Shown in pieces: positions 8,341-17,861 of a stretch of DNA of 47,081 bases. The notes beneath the pieces were generated by a model that was given only the letters and a program-made list of their open reading frames with translations, had not been told where the DNA came from and made no database searches. The DNA is from Saprospiraceae bacterium (GTDB lineage: Bacteria; Bacteroidota; Bacteroidia; Chitinophagales; Saprospiraceae). The translations under genes and the position numbers were made by a program. Position 1 is the first letter of the stretch. Each line of letters starts with the position of its first letter. Location: NCBI GenBank assembly GCA_026989035.1, contig JALSKB010000176.1, positions 1 to 47,081 on the forward strand, written 5' to 3'.

Positions 8341-11032
8341 GCCCTAACAATACACTGTAGTCGTCAAAACGAGCATCCCCCTTCTTCATCTCCAAAAAGT
8401 CCATAAGCGGAACGCCCTCCTCTCGATACACCGCTTCCAACTGCTCTGCCGTTTGTTGCGTGCGCAGCTCGACTTTCCCTTCTGCCAGTTGGCTGCGCCG
8501 CCAGGCAAAAGTCCGCAGCATCTTGTCCCAGATTCTCCGGTTTACCTCGGCGGGATCAGTACCTTCGGGAGCCAGAGGCTCTATTTGCCGAAAGGCATGA
8601 GGCGTTCTGCTCAGCAACTCCACGCGGTCTAAAACAAAAAAGGCCGTATAAGCCCAACGCTCTTCAGGCGGTAAAAGACGAGCGTACAAAACCAATTGCA
8701 AATCCTCCTCATTGCGAATGAGATCACGCCTATAACCCAAGCCTCGCCATTTGAAATCCACGACACAAGCCTCTTGCCCGCGTTCCAAAACCAAATCCGC
8801 TATACCCTTGACACTGATCCCGGCTTGCAAATCTCCTTCCAAAGATCTCTCCAAACCAGCCACTTCCCACTTGTTTTCCTGCAATTGGCGCAACAAAAAC
8901 CAAGCAGCTCGTTTCATGCGACGCACAAAACGAATCCGCTCGGGCTCTCTTCCATACATCAGCAACACGGCTCCTTCAGCATGCAATAAAGTCTCTATTC
9001 TGCGATCAATCCAGGCATGCAACTCCTCTTTACTCCAACCCAAGCAGTCTTCTTTCAAAAGATATTCCAAAAGGCGATGCGCCAGTTTCCCCATCAGGGT
9101 TTCCTCACCTACGATGCTGAGAATGGGAGATTTGCGCAACTGCAAACCATAGCGAAAAAACCACTTATAGGGATAGTAAAACAGGTCTTCCAGGCTACTG
9201 AAAGTCTCTGTCGTGCGATCATGCAGCCAATCCGTGTAATGAAAATGCAAAAAAGGACCCGGTTTTTCCATTTCTTCCGGTATCAGTTTTTCCATGGCCG
9301 GGAGTTTGGCCAAACGAGGAATTGGATCACCCTCTCTCAGTATCAATTTTTCCAGGCTTTCGCCAAACGCTACCCTCAACTCACTCCAAAGCGGGTGGGC
9401 CTGACAAGGCTCAGACATATTGCTCTCGGGAAAAACGAGCAACAAACGATTTTTTGCCTTCAAAACGGGCTGCTGCTGTTGCCAGCGACGACGCTCATTT
9501 TCCAAATCCGGTGTTTCCAATAAAACGGATTGCTCACTTAGCCAATCAAGCTCAAAAGTGTACCAACGAGCGAAAAAAGAAGGCGATTCGTTTTCCGTGA
9601 AATCCCACCACAGCATCTCTTCTGCCGGAGCCAAAACAGCTGCCGGATGATGCACCGAATCCGGACTGCCGGCTTCGCGCAAGCGAAACTGCACCGGAGC
9701 GGGTTGATACACCGTACGCACCAAACGCTCAAGCTCCAAAGCAGAAAGAGATTCTTCCGGGAGGTACTCCAACCATTCGGTCAATTGACGGGCCTGGGTG
9801 TACAAAACCAAGAGCGATTGCTGTTTTTCCCCACCCTTTTCATAAGTCTCACGAGCCCAATTTGCCAGATAAGTGAACAAATCCACGAGCTCACTTTTGG
9901 GTGCCTTGGCATGTAAGCCATAGCGGTTTCGCACAAACCAGAATTGATATTGCCGACGAATGAGCTCCAGCTGCTCCGGACCTGAACGTTCAAGGCGCTG
10001 GGCAAAAAAAGCCGCCAGGCTTCGGCGCCAATGTTCACCACGAAGACCGGGCGACTGGGCCAATTCTCTAGCAATTACCCGAGCCAACTCCTCGTCCAGA
10101 GGCTTTACCGGTAGAGAGACAAACTCCATGAGTTTGTAGGGATCAATGGGCTCCCAAAGAAAAGCCGGTGCCAGCTTCAACAACTGCAAACCGGGCCGTG
10201 CCAGAGAAACCGACTGCAGGCCCAAAGAAGGCAGTCCTTCTTTAACCATGGCAAAATCCAACCTGCTGGTAAAATCGGGCACCAAACAGAGCGGTTTAAA
10301 ATCGGGATTTTCTTTAAACAAGGCAGCCACATAGGCCGCAGCATCGGCCGTTCTGCGCGTGCGCAAAATCAGCAAGCTACCATCGCCACGCGCTTCCCCG
10401 ACTGAAGCGAAATGCCTTTTGATAAAATCTCGAAAGCGCAGCAAATCGCTTTGCGGCTCTTCCTCTACAGGCAAAGGTGCAAGCTGAGCAGGACCCAGCA
10501 AAGGCAACAAGCGCCGCCAAAAAGGAGGCAACAAATCCAGAGGTTCAACCAGGAAGATTTCTTCAAAGAAGGAAGCCCCTCCCCTGCTCAGATGTCTTTT
10601 CACCGCTACCTCTACTGCCAACAGCCGTTCCGCTTTACCCGAAGTCAGGCTCTTGGAAGCTGATTCGTGCAGCAGTGCCATATCCCTAAGCCGCCGAGGC
10701 ATATCACCACGAGCTTGAAAATCCCAACCGGCCAACAAAAGTTCATCGTATCGATTCAGCAAATCCGTTGCTGTGGTAAAATCATCCAAGGCAAAAGAAC
10801 GGCTAAAGAAGAATTCGTTTTCGCCGTATTTCTCCAAGGCCTTTCGGCAAATTTGGCGAAATTCCTCAATGCGCAGGTATTCGTTTTCGCGAGCGGGCCC
10901 GGTCAGGCCCAACAAATCCTCCAATAAATTCAGCAAGCCATCAGGCCCCAGGTAGTACTGCCCGGCAGTGTTCAAAACATCCGGGCCGGCGTAATACGAG
11001 CGATCAAATTCCAAGCCAAAAGAGAGTTTCAT
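8327..11032 (-). CDS. PD-(D/E)XK nuclease family protein, AddB/RecB-C-terminus-like
   Basis: About 901 residues from ATG 11032 (MKLSFGLEFDRSYYAGP); upstream ATGs at 11050 and beyond are possible. The N-terminal part has GPDGLLNLLEDLLGL, as in AddB-like proteins, but no Walker A motif was seen. The C-terminal nuclease domain is clear: SSLEDLFYYPYKWFFRYGLQL, MGKLAHRLLEYLL, GIADLVLE, VVDFKW, then DLQLVLYARLL, which are the conserved H, D, D-x-K and Q-x-x-x-Y positions. AddB proteins usually have CPF/YF cysteines for a 4Fe-4S cluster; here the position is YPYKWFF, so that cluster seems absent. A role in DNA end processing is inferred. No AddA-like helicase lies nearby. The 3' end overlaps the enoyl-CoA hydratase gene by 14 bases, tail to tail. 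Confidence 0.82.
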   Translation of the reverse strand: MKLSFGLEFDRSYYAGPDVLNTAGQYYLGPDGLLNLLEDLLGLTGPARENEYLRIEEFRQICRKALEKYGENEFFFSRSFALDDFTTATDLLNRYDELLLAGWDFQARGDMPRRLRDMALLHESASKSLTSGKAERLLAVEVAVKRHLSRGGASFFEEIFLVEPLDLLPPFWRRLLPLLGPAQLAPLPVEEEPQSDLLRFRDFIKRHFASVGEARGDGSLLILRTRRTADAAAYVAALFKENPDFKPLCLVPDFTSRLDFAMVKEGLPSLGLQSVSLARPGLQLLKLAPAFLWEPIDPYKLMEFVSLPVKPLDEELARVIARELAQSPGLRGEHWRRSLAAFFAQRLERSGPEQLELIRRQYQFWFVRNRYGLHAKAPKSELVDLFTYLANWARETYEKGGEKQQSLLVLYTQARQLTEWLEYLPEESLSALELERLVRTVYQPAPVQFRLREAGSPDSVHHPAAVLAPAEEMLWWDFTENESPSFFARWYTFELDWLSEQSVLLETPDLENERRRWQQQQPVLKAKNRLLLVFPESNMSEPCQAHPLWSELRVAFGESLEKLILREGDPIPRLAKLPAMEKLIPEEMEKPGPFLHFHYTDWLHDRTTETFSSLEDLFYYPYKWFFRYGLQLRKSPILSIVGEETLMGKLAHRLLEYLLKEDCLGWSKEELHAWIDRRIETLLHAEGAVLLMYGREPERIRFVRRMKRAAWFLLRQLQENKWEVAGLERSLEGDLQAGISVKGIADLVLERGQEACVVDFKWRGLGYRRDLIRNEEDLQLVLYARLLPPEERWAYTAFFVLDRVELLSRTPHAFRQIEPLAPEGTDPAEVNRRIWDKMLRTFAWRRSQLAEGKVELRTQQTAEQLEAVYREEGVPLMDFLEMKKGDARFDDYSVLLGLNDL

Positions 11033-11123
11033 GGGGTGAAGATAAATCATTTGAACGAACCCTGAGTAGCGCAGAGAAGTAAGTCTTGTGATGTGCATCA
11101 CCAAAAAGAGAAGACAAAAGACC

Positions 11124-11131
11124 TACCTTTG
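11124..11131 (+). promoter_or_regulatory. -7 element TACCTTTG upstream of the SulP transporter gene
   Basis: A perfect TAnnTTTG match 147 bases before the ATG at 11279, giving a leader of roughly 140 bases if used. That leader holds the short reading frame at 11211-11282. No good TTTG partner lies 19-20 bases upstream. Confidence 0.45.
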
Positions 11132-11210
11132 CTGCGCAAAAAGCCGATTGTCGTGTTTTTGGCCTTCAAAGGAAAGGCAGGGAAAGCCCAAGAACAACAA
11201 GGGCCATGGA

Positions 11211-11282
11211 ATGAAAACTTGGCACCGGCCAGGTATATGCCGCGGCAGTATTAAGCCTGTTATAGCACAACAAAACGTATGA
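11211..11282 (+). CDS. Possible 23-residue leader peptide overlapping the SulP start (ATGA)
   Basis: ATG at 11211 opens a 23-codon frame (MKTWHRPGICRGSIKPVIAQ, then QNV) whose TGA stop overlaps the ATG of the SulP gene in the sequence ATGA. Such overlap often couples translation of two frames. It lies in a predicted leader of about 140 bases. The peptide matches no family I recognise and could be chance; the exact four-base overlap is the only support. Confidence 0.25.
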   Translation: MKTWHRPGICRGSIKPVIAQQNV

Positions 11283-13009
11283 AAATAAGTGATTTTATTC
11301 CCGCCCTTAGCTGGATAAGGGGCTATCGCAAATCTTGGTTTCGAGGCGACCTCTCTGCCGGTTTAACGGTAGGTGTCATGCTCATCCCTCAGGGCATGGC
11401 CTATGCCATGATTGCCGGTTTACCTCCCATTTACGGACTGTACGCTGCGACCATACCGCTAATCATTTATGCGCTGTTCGGCACCTCGCGCCAATTGGCG
11501 GTAGGCCCCGTAGCCATGGTCTCTCTTTTGACAGCCACGGGGGTATCCGCTTTGGCGGAAACCGGCTCGGAAAACTTTATCGCCTTAGCCATTTCCCTGG
11601 CCTTTTTGGTGGGCATCCTGCAATTTACGCTGGGCGTTTTTCGGATGGGTTTTTTGGTCAATTTCCTTTCGCATCCGGTTATCAGCGGCTTCACTTCGGC
11701 AGCGGCATTGATCATAGGTTTTAGCCAGTTAAAACATCTGTTGGGTATTGATATCCCTCGAACACATCACATCCACGAAATCGTATGGCAGGCTGTGGAA
11801 AAAAGTGCAGCTATCAACCCTGCGACCTTAGCCATAGGTATAAGCGGCATAGCAATCATTTTGATTTTGCGGCGCATCAACCGAGCTATTCCCGCCCCCC
11901 TACTCGCCGTTTTCTTTGGCATCTTGTTGGTGTCACTCCTGGGTTTGGACGAGACCTATAGCGTGAAAATCGTGGGCAATATACCGAAAGGCTTGCCACA
12001 ATTTAGTATGCCGGTTCCGGAAATGAGCCAAATCCGCGTCCTGATCCCCATGGCACTGACCATCGCCTTAGTGGGTTTTATGGAAAGCATCGCCGTTGCC
12101 AAAGCCCTGCAAGCCAAACACAAAGACTATAAAATAGACGCCAATCAGGAACTCATCGGTCTGGGACTGGCTAACATCGGAAGCTCTTTTTTCAGCTCAT
12201 ACCCCGTTGCCGGTGGTTTTGGACGAAGTGCAGTGAACGATCAGGCAGGAGCCAAAACGGGTTTAGCCGCTATAATCAGCAGCCTGGTTGTCATACTAAC
12301 CCTTTTGTTTTTTACGCCTTACTTCTATCACCTTCCCAAGGCCATCTTGGCTTCCATCATCATGGTTGCCGTCTCAGGCCTAATCGACATCAAGGAAGCT
12401 CGGCATCTTTGGCATAGCGATCGACGCGACTTTTACATGCTGTTAGCGACCTTCCTGGCTACTTTGAGCCTGGGCATAGAACAGGGCATTGGCATAGGGG
12501 TTTTGCTTTCACTGGCCATGGTAATCTACCGCAGCACGCGTCCCCACTTGGCAATCTTAGGACGTATTCCCGGTACGCCTTTTTACCGCAACATCGATCG
12601 CTTTGCCGACTTAGAAGTGCGAGAAGACGTACTCATCTTGCGCTTTGATGCACAACTCTACTTCGCCAACGTCAATTTCTTTCGCAACAAAATCTCTGAA
12701 CTAACCGAAGGACGGGAAGAACAACTCAAAGCTGTCGTCATCAGTGCCGACAGCATGAACAACATCGATTCCAGCGGCATCCATGCCTTAGAAGAAGTAG
12801 CTCACGAACTGAGGCAAAAGGGCATACGCCTCTTTCTCGTCGGCGTGAAAGGCCCCGTTCGCGATGCCCTGGAACGCAGCGGCTTTACGCAAAAACTGGG
12901 TAAAGACCACTTCTTCATGCGCATACAAGATGCCATTCATTACCTGGACCAAATTCCTCCGCTGCGCCCGGTAGCCGAGGACTACTATCTCCAAACTTCA
13001 AACGAATAG
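11279..13009 (+). CDS. SulP-family inorganic anion transporter with STAS domain
   Basis: 576 residues. The N-terminal half and middle form 12-14 membrane spans: DLSAGLTVGVMLIPQGMAYA, the classic SulP first-span signature, GLPPIYGLYAATIPLIIYALFG, and VGPVAMVSLL. The C-terminal cytoplasmic STAS domain (about residues 435-550) contains VVISADSMNNIDSSGIHALEE and a regulatory-type loop. Known members move sulfate, bicarbonate, chloride or organic anions at the inner membrane; the substrate cannot be read from sequence. It is a single gene between a divergent nuclease gene and a convergent oxidoreductase gene. Confidence 0.92.
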   Translation: MKISDFIPALSWIRGYRKSWFRGDLSAGLTVGVMLIPQGMAYAMIAGLPPIYGLYAATIPLIIYALFGTSRQLAVGPVAMVSLLTATGVSALAETGSENFIALAISLAFLVGILQFTLGVFRMGFLVNFLSHPVISGFTSAAALIIGFSQLKHLLGIDIPRTHHIHEIVWQAVEKSAAINPATLAIGISGIAIILILRRINRAIPAPLLAVFFGILLVSLLGLDETYSVKIVGNIPKGLPQFSMPVPEMSQIRVLIPMALTIALVGFMESIAVAKALQAKHKDYKIDANQELIGLGLANIGSSFFSSYPVAGGFGRSAVNDQAGAKTGLAAIISSLVVILTLLFFTPYFYHLPKAILASIIMVAVSGLIDIKEARHLWHSDRRDFYMLLATFLATLSLGIEQGIGIGVLLSLAMVIYRSTRPHLAILGRIPGTPFYRNIDRFADLEVREDVLILRFDAQLYFANVNFFRNKISELTEGREEQLKAVVISADSMNNIDSSGIHALEEVAHELRQKGIRLFLVGVKGPVRDALERSGFTQKLGKDHFFMRIQDAIHYLDQIPPLRPVAEDYYLQTSNE

Positions 13010-13035
13010 AATTGGACTGCTTCCGCAAAACAACA

Positions 13036-13051
13036 AAAGCTGGAAAGCTTT
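13036..13051. terminator. Weak hairpin between convergent SulP and oxidoreductase genes
   Basis: AAAGCT (13036-13041) and AGCTTT (13046-13051) form a 6-bp stem with a 4-base loop in the 46-base gap between two converging genes. There is an A-rich left flank and only a short T-run to the right, so it may act weakly in either direction. Confidence 0.3.
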
Positions 13052-13055
13052 AACC

Positions 13056-14024
13056 TTATGCCCCAAGCTTGAGCACCACTTTACCCAATTGGCGCCCTTG
13101 ATCGAGATAGGCAAAGGCTTCGGGCCCCCGGCTAAGGGGAAAGACTTGATCTACAAGAGGGCGAAGCTGATGGCGATTGACGAAATCCAGCATGAGCCTG
13201 AAATCTCGATCCGAACCCATGGTCGAACCCAGGATGTTTAGCTGATACCAAAAGAGACGTTGAGGGCTAAGACCCGTTATCGCACCACAGGTGCCGCCGT
13301 ATAGACCGATACGAGCAGCCGGCCGGCACAAGTCGGGCAAAGCGGCAAAACCTTTTCCTCCTGCACTATCGATGATCACGTCAAATCCTCCGGCCATGGC
13401 TTTGAGCCGGGCCGGCCAATCCTTTTCTCGGTAATTGACGCCTCCGGCTACCCCCAAAGCTTTGACTTTTTGAAGTTTCTCATCGCTGCCGGAACTCACA
13501 AAAACTTCCGCTCCAGCAGCCAAAGCCATTTGACAAGCCATGAGTGCCACGCCCCCGCCCACACCGGTGATCAACACCCGCTCTCCAGCCTGTAAACCAC
13601 AACGACTGAACAAAACGCGATAAGCCGTCAAGCCCGCCAAAGGCAGGGCAGCAGCCTCTTCAACGCTCAAATGCGAAGGCTTGTCGTAAATCTGTTTTGC
13701 AGGAACCACCACATAGTCTGCCAGGGTACCATTTGCCGGAAGGCCCAAAATGCTAAATGCCTTGCTTTGTACCCGTTCATCATCTCCCCAGTTCATGCCG
13801 GGGTTGATGATGACCTCTCGACCTTCCAGTAAGCCCATCCCGTCAGAACCGAGTATAACGGGATAGCGAATACCCGGATAAAGCCCTTTGACGATCCACA
13901 GGTCGCGATGGTTAAGTGCAGCAGCAAGCAAAGAGACCAAAACCTCCCCTTCCTTCGGCTCGGGGGAAGGGTATTCTTCGAGTTGAGGCCAAACCCCTTT
14001 TTCGCGCAAAACCAAAGCTTTCAT
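13056..14024 (-). CDS. Zinc-binding-dehydrogenase-type (MDR) NAD(P)H oxidoreductase
   Basis: 322 residues from ATG 14024 (MKALVLREKG, the family's normal start). A second ATG at 14039, directly abutting the nrdA stop (TGAATG), is also possible. GroES-like N-terminal domain: VLVSLLAAALNHRDLWIVKGLYP and VILGSDGMG. Rossmann domain: ERVLITGVGGGVALMACQMA, the GxGxxxxxxA type, then DVIIDSAGG. There are no structural-zinc cysteines, so it resembles the quinone oxidoreductase branch. It probably reduces small carbonyl or enone substrates; the substrate is unknown. It follows nrdA with no gap and may be its operon partner. Confidence 0.85.
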   Translation of the reverse strand: MKALVLREKGVWPQLEEYPSPEPKEGEVLVSLLAAALNHRDLWIVKGLYPGIRYPVILGSDGMGLLEGREVIINPGMNWGDDERVQSKAFSILGLPANGTLADYVVVPAKQIYDKPSHLSVEEAAALPLAGLTAYRVLFSRCGLQAGERVLITGVGGGVALMACQMALAAGAEVFVSSGSDEKLQKVKALGVAGGVNYREKDWPARLKAMAGGFDVIIDSAGGKGFAALPDLCRPAARIGLYGGTCGAITGLSPQRLFWYQLNILGSTMGSDRDFRLMLDFVNRHQLRPLVDQVFPLSRGPEAFAYLDQGRQLGKVVLKLGA

Positions 14025-14039
14025 AAGCAAATAACGCAT

Positions 14040-16400
14040 TCAGGCTCCGCAACTCAGGCAATCGGGATCATCCAGGCTACAGGCCTGCGCCTTGTTCTCT
14101 ACCAGGTCTTTAGCCGTAACCCGTTGCTGCTGTAATTTTTGATCAATCGTAAATTTGATGGGATCTACCGCAGCCTGGCTACGCAAATAGTACATACCCG
14201 TTTTCAAGCCTTTCTTCCAGGCATAGAAGTGCATGGAGGTGAGCTGTGCTGCCGAAGGCGATTTGAGGAAAAGGTTCATGCTCTGACTTTGACAAATGAA
14301 AGCTCCCCGATCGGCAGCCAAATCGATGATGGTTTTTTGACTGATTTCCCAGACGGTTTTGTACAAAGCTTTCAATTCTTCCGGAATTTCCTCGATATGT
14401 TGAATGCTGCCGTTGGCTGCAATGATGCGCTCCTTCATTTCATCACTCCACAACCCCAGCCCAACCAAATCTTTGAGCAAGTGCTTGTTGACCACCAAAA
14501 ATTCTCCGGACAGCGTCCGACGCGAATAGATGTTGGAGGTATAAGGTTCAAAACATTCGTTGTTGCCCAGGATTTGTGAAGTTGAAGCTGTAGGCATAGG
14601 CGCTACCAGCAAACTGTTGCGCAAGCCGTATTGCCTGATGTTTGCCTTGAGCGCATCCCAATCCCAACGGTCGGAAGGCTGTACATTCCACAAGTCAAAC
14701 TGCAGGCGTCCTTCACTGGCCGGAGAACCTGCAAAAGTCTCGTACGGGCCTTGTTCTTTGGCCAGTTCACAAGACTCCGTCAGGGCTGCAAAGTAAATGG
14801 CTTCAAAAATATCGCGGTTGAGTTGACGGGCTTCCTTGCTGTCGAAGGGATAACGCATCAGGATGAAGGCATCGGCCAACCCCTGCACGCCAATACCAAT
14901 GGGGCGATGGCGGAGGTTCGACTTGCGGGCCTCGGGTATGGGGTAATAATTGATGTCGATGACCTTGTTCAAATTGCGGGTAACCACGCGGGTGATTTCT
15001 ACCAACTTGTCCAAATCAAAGCTGCGATCTTCGCGAACAAATTTGGGCAAAGCAATAGAAGCCAGGTTACAGACGGCCACCTCATCCGGAGCCGTGTATT
15101 CGATAATTTCGGTGCAAAGATTTGACGAACGAATGACACCTAGATTCTGTTGGTTGGATTTTTTATTCGCCGCATCCTTGTACAGCAGGTAAGGCGTGCC
15201 GGTTTCGACTTGGCTATCGAGGATGGCCTGCCACAATTCCCGTGCACGTATGGTTTTGCGCGCACGTCCCTCCTGCTCGTACTGGTGGTAGAGTTGTTCA
15301 AACTTCCCTCCGTAACTGTCGTACAAGCCCGGAGCCTCATTCGGACAGAAGAGCGACCAATCTTCGTCTTTTTCCACGCGCTGCATAAAGAGGTCGGGAA
15401 TCCACAAGCCGTAAAAGAGATCGCGAGCACGCAGCTCTTCTTTCCCGTGGTTTTTCTTGAGTTCGAGAAAATCGAAGATATCGGCATGCCAGGGTTCCAG
15501 GTAAATGGCAAAAGCTCCTTTACGCTTTCCGCCTCCCTGATCTACGTAACGGGCCGTGTCGTTAAAAACCCGCAACATGGGGACAATACCGTTGGAGGAG
15601 CCGCCCGTTCCACGAATGTAAGAACCTTTGGCCCTGATGTTGTGGATACTCAAGCCGATACCACCTGCCGATTGAGAAATCTTGGCACAACGGCTAAGGG
15701 TTTCAAAAATGCCCGGGATGCTGTCTTCTGTCATAGACAACAAAAAACAGGAAGAGAGCTGGGGCCGTGGCGTAGCTGCGTTAAAAAGCGTAGGCGTAGC
15801 ATGGGTAAACCACTTCTCCGACATCAGGTTATAGGTCTCTATAGCCGCATCAATGTCTTCCCCGTGAATGCCGACAGCCGTGCGCATGATGAGATGCTGA
15901 GGGCGTTCGACCACTTGGCCATTCATGCGCAAAAGATAGGAACGCTCCAACGTTTTAAAGCCAAAGTAGTCGAAGGTATAATCTCTGTCATAAATGATGG
16001 CGCTATCCAGGCGATCGGCGTATTTTTCCATGACAGTCATGGCCTCATCGCTGATCAAACCCGCTTTCTCACCCGTTTTGGGGTCGATATAATCGTACAA
16101 TTTGCGCATGGTGCGCACAAAAGACTTGTCGGTGTTTTTGTGCAAATTGGAAACGGCAATGCGAGCGGCTAAAATGGCGTAATCCGGATGCCGACTGGTG
16201 AGGCTGGCGGAGATTTCCGCAGCCAAATTGTCCAGCTCGGTGGTGCTCACACCATCGTACAACCCCTGAATGACCATTTTGGCCACCTCAATGGGCTCAA
16301 TGAATTTGGGATCCAGGCCATAACACAGCTTTTTTATCCGAGCTGTTATTTTGTCAAAGCTGACGTCTTCGCGTTTTCCGCTGCGCTTGATAACTTGCAT
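14040..16400 (-). CDS. nrdA: Ribonucleoside-diphosphate reductase, alpha subunit (class Ia)
   Basis: 786 residues. An N-terminal ATP-cone ([18 protein letters not shown] to about residue 95) provides allosteric control by ATP/dATP. The catalytic ten-stranded barrel follows, with [13 protein letters not shown] (first redox Cys), RSSNLCTEI (thiyl-radical Cys region with N, C and E) and [18 protein letters not shown]. The tail ends CLSCGA, the pair that passes electrons from thioredoxin or glutaredoxin. It makes dNDPs from NDPs with NrdB in the cytoplasm. It lies 106 bases after nrdB in one operon. Length fits the eukaryote-like class Ia group. Confidence 0.97.
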   Translation of the reverse strand: MQVIKRSGKREDVSFDKITARIKKLCYGLDPKFIEPIEVAKMVIQGLYDGVSTTELDNLAAEISASLTSRHPDYAILAARIAVSNLHKNTDKSFVRTMRKLYDYIDPKTGEKAGLISDEAMTVMEKYADRLDSAIIYDRDYTFDYFGFKTLERSYLLRMNGQVVERPQHLIMRTAVGIHGEDIDAAIETYNLMSEKWFTHATPTLFNAATPRPQLSSCFLLSMTEDSIPGIFETLSRCAKISQSAGGIGLSIHNIRAKGSYIRGTGGSSNGIVPMLRVFNDTARYVDQGGGKRKGAFAIYLEPWHADIFDFLELKKNHGKEELRARDLFYGLWIPDLFMQRVEKDEDWSLFCPNEAPGLYDSYGGKFEQLYHQYEQEGRARKTIRARELWQAILDSQVETGTPYLLYKDAANKKSNQQNLGVIRSSNLCTEIIEYTAPDEVAVCNLASIALPKFVREDRSFDLDKLVEITRVVTRNLNKVIDINYYPIPEARKSNLRHRPIGIGVQGLADAFILMRYPFDSKEARQLNRDIFEAIYFAALTESCELAKEQGPYETFAGSPASEGRLQFDLWNVQPSDRWDWDALKANIRQYGLRNSLLVAPMPTASTSQILGNNECFEPYTSNIYSRRTLSGEFLVVNKHLLKDLVGLGLWSDEMKERIIAANGSIQHIEEIPEELKALYKTVWEISQKTIIDLAADRGAFICQSQSMNLFLKSPSAAQLTSMHFYAWKKGLKTGMYYLRSQAAVDPIKFTIDQKLQQQRVTAKDLVENKAQACSLDDPDCLSCGA

Positions 16401-16506
16401 AAGATCTTTGGGTTATGTGGTTTTGTTTCGCCTTACCGACCAGGCAAAGAAAAATCCGGGTTCAGTTAGATGTAGAATACCCGCTATCGACTGTCGGTTT
16501 TTCAGC

Positions 16507-17487
16507 TCAAAAGTCTTCTTCCAGCGAAAAGCTCTTTTCCGAAGATGAGTTGTTAAGCACACCGCTCTTTTGATAATCGCCTACCCGCTTTTCAAAAAAG
16601 TTGGTTTTCCCTTGCACACTGATCAGCTCCATCCAGGGAAAGGGATTGGCCGACTGGTAGAGAGGTTTTTGATTCAACGCCTGAAGAAGCCGATCGGCAA
16701 CAAACTCAATGTATTGACACATGGATTCGGCATTCATCCCTATGAGACGAACGGGCAAAGCCTCAGAGACAAACTCCTTTTCCAATTCTACTGCACTGGC
16801 AATAATCTCCCGTACTTTTTCGTCCGGCAACTTGTTGACGACGTGATCGTTGTAAAGCAGGCAAGCAAAATCACAGTGCAAGCCCTCATCGCGCGAGATG
16901 AGCTCATTGGAAAAGGACAGACCCGGCATAAGCCCTCTATGCTTCAGCCAAAAAATCGAACAAAAAGACCCCGAGAAGAATATGCCCTCTACGGCCGCAA
17001 AAGCGATCAAGCGCTCTTGAAAAGAACCTCGCTCAATCCAACGCAATGCCCAATCGGCTTTCTTGCGAACAAACTCCATGTTTTCAATCGCACGGAAAAG
17101 GTAATCCTTCTCTTTGGGGTCTTTGATGTAAGTATCAATAAGCAGGCTGTAAGTTTCCGAATGAATGTTCTCTATGGCAATTTGAAAACCGTAAAAAAAA
17201 CGCGCCTCGGTGTATTGCACCTCCCGCACAAAGTTTTCTGCCAGGTTTTCATTGACAATGCCGTCGCTGGCTGCAAAAAAGGCCAAAACGTGCTTGATAA
17301 AATGGCGCTCGTTGTCGTTTAGCTTCTCTTCCCAATCCGTCAAATCTTGGGCCAAGTCTATCTCGTTGGCATGCCAAATGCTGGCCTCTGCATTCTTGTA
17401 AAACTGCCAAATATCGTCGTGCTCTATCGGAAAGAGGACAAAGCGATTGGGATTCTCCTGAAGTAAAGGTTCCGGTGTCTTATTCAT
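16507..17487 (-). CDS. nrdB: Ribonucleoside-diphosphate reductase, beta subunit (class Ia, eukaryote-like)
   Basis: 326 residues. Di-iron ligands and the radical tyrosine are in place: an early acidic ligand in [24 protein letters not shown] (Glu, His, radical Tyr), [12 protein letters not shown] (Glu) and [15 protein letters not shown] (Glu, His). It is strikingly like animal R2: [24 protein letters not shown] and [21 protein letters not shown]. The C-terminal FSLEEDF is the tail that docks on NrdA. The gene leads the nrdB-nrdA operon and has an unusual control region upstream with DnaA boxes and a 20-bp palindrome. Confidence 0.97.
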   Translation of the reverse strand: MNKTPEPLLQENPNRFVLFPIEHDDIWQFYKNAEASIWHANEIDLAQDLTDWEEKLNDNERHFIKHVLAFFAASDGIVNENLAENFVREVQYTEARFFYGFQIAIENIHSETYSLLIDTYIKDPKEKDYLFRAIENMEFVRKKADWALRWIERGSFQERLIAFAAVEGIFFSGSFCSIFWLKHRGLMPGLSFSNELISRDEGLHCDFACLLYNDHVVNKLPDEKVREIIASAVELEKEFVSEALPVRLIGMNAESMCQYIEFVADRLLQALNQKPLYQSANPFPWMELISVQGKTNFFEKRVGDYQKSGVLNNSSSEKSFSLEEDF

Positions 17488-17530
17488 AAATTTGCAGTTT
17501 TTGAGTCAGCTCAGAGCAAAAGAAAGCCTT

Positions 17531-17550
17531 TCAAAATGCATGCATTTTGA
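17531..17550. promoter_or_regulatory. Perfect 20-bp palindrome 43 bases upstream of nrdB
   Basis: TCAAAATGCATGCATTTTGA is its own reverse complement over all 20 bases. It lies in the nrdB leader or promoter, the right place for a dimeric regulator that controls ribonucleotide reductase. It does not resemble the NrdR box. There is no T-tract, so a terminator is unlikely. Confidence 0.55.
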
Positions 17551-17672
17551 GCAACAAATGGCTAAAAATCAGGGAGGTAGGGGGTAAATCCTGCTGTTTT
17601 CTCAATAGTATGTCTCCCTTAACATTTTGCAGGCACTAAGGTAAGGCAAAATCCGCAGGTCTGGCTTACAAG

Positions 17673-17769
17673 TTTTCCACAGAATGTGGAAAAAATCACA
17701 ACAAGCTGATAATCAATGATTTATATCGTGTTATTTCAAGCACAAAATGTGGATAAATCAAGCACAAAA
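17673..17769. promoter_or_regulatory. DnaA-box cluster upstream of nrdB-nrdA
   Basis: Three DnaA-type 9-mers: TTTTCCACA at 17673-17681, its exact inverted copy TGTGGAAAA at 17685-17693 (3-base spacer), and TGTGGATAA at 17748-17756, which is a perfect TTATCCACA box on the minus strand. The third is flanked by 12-base direct repeats, TCAAGCACAAAA at 17736-17747 and 17758-17769, 22 bases apart. The stretch between the boxes is A/T-rich. DnaA is known to regulate nrdAB in E. coli, so replication-linked control of the operon is plausible. A replication origin is the alternative. Confidence 0.55.
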
Positions 17770-17861
17770 AGGAAAAGGTCATTTTTTCAACTTTCCTTTC
17801 CCCTTGCAAGCATAGCCGAATGAGCACTGTTGAGGGTCAAAAAGCTCAGGACGAGGCCGCT

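Larger units (their letters stand above)
17488..17861. other. Control region of nrdB-nrdA, 374 bases without a gene
   Basis: The region holds the 20-bp palindrome (17531-17550), the DnaA-like boxes and direct repeats (17673-17769), and the out-of-frame tail of the broken sirtuin gene (17779-17861). A possible -7 element TACCTTAG on the minus strand (17636-17643) has one mismatch to TAnnTTTG. No RNA gene was recognised. Confidence 0.45.

Noticed and set aside
15150-16172. 340-codon plus-strand frame opposite nrdA
   Set aside because: It is the complement of the reductase coding sequence, low in recognisable motifs.
17779-17861. C-terminal extension of the first sirtuin frame beyond the frameshift
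   Set aside because: After about 18127 this frame has no sirtuin sequence; the real C-terminus is in the neighbouring frame, ending at 17862.
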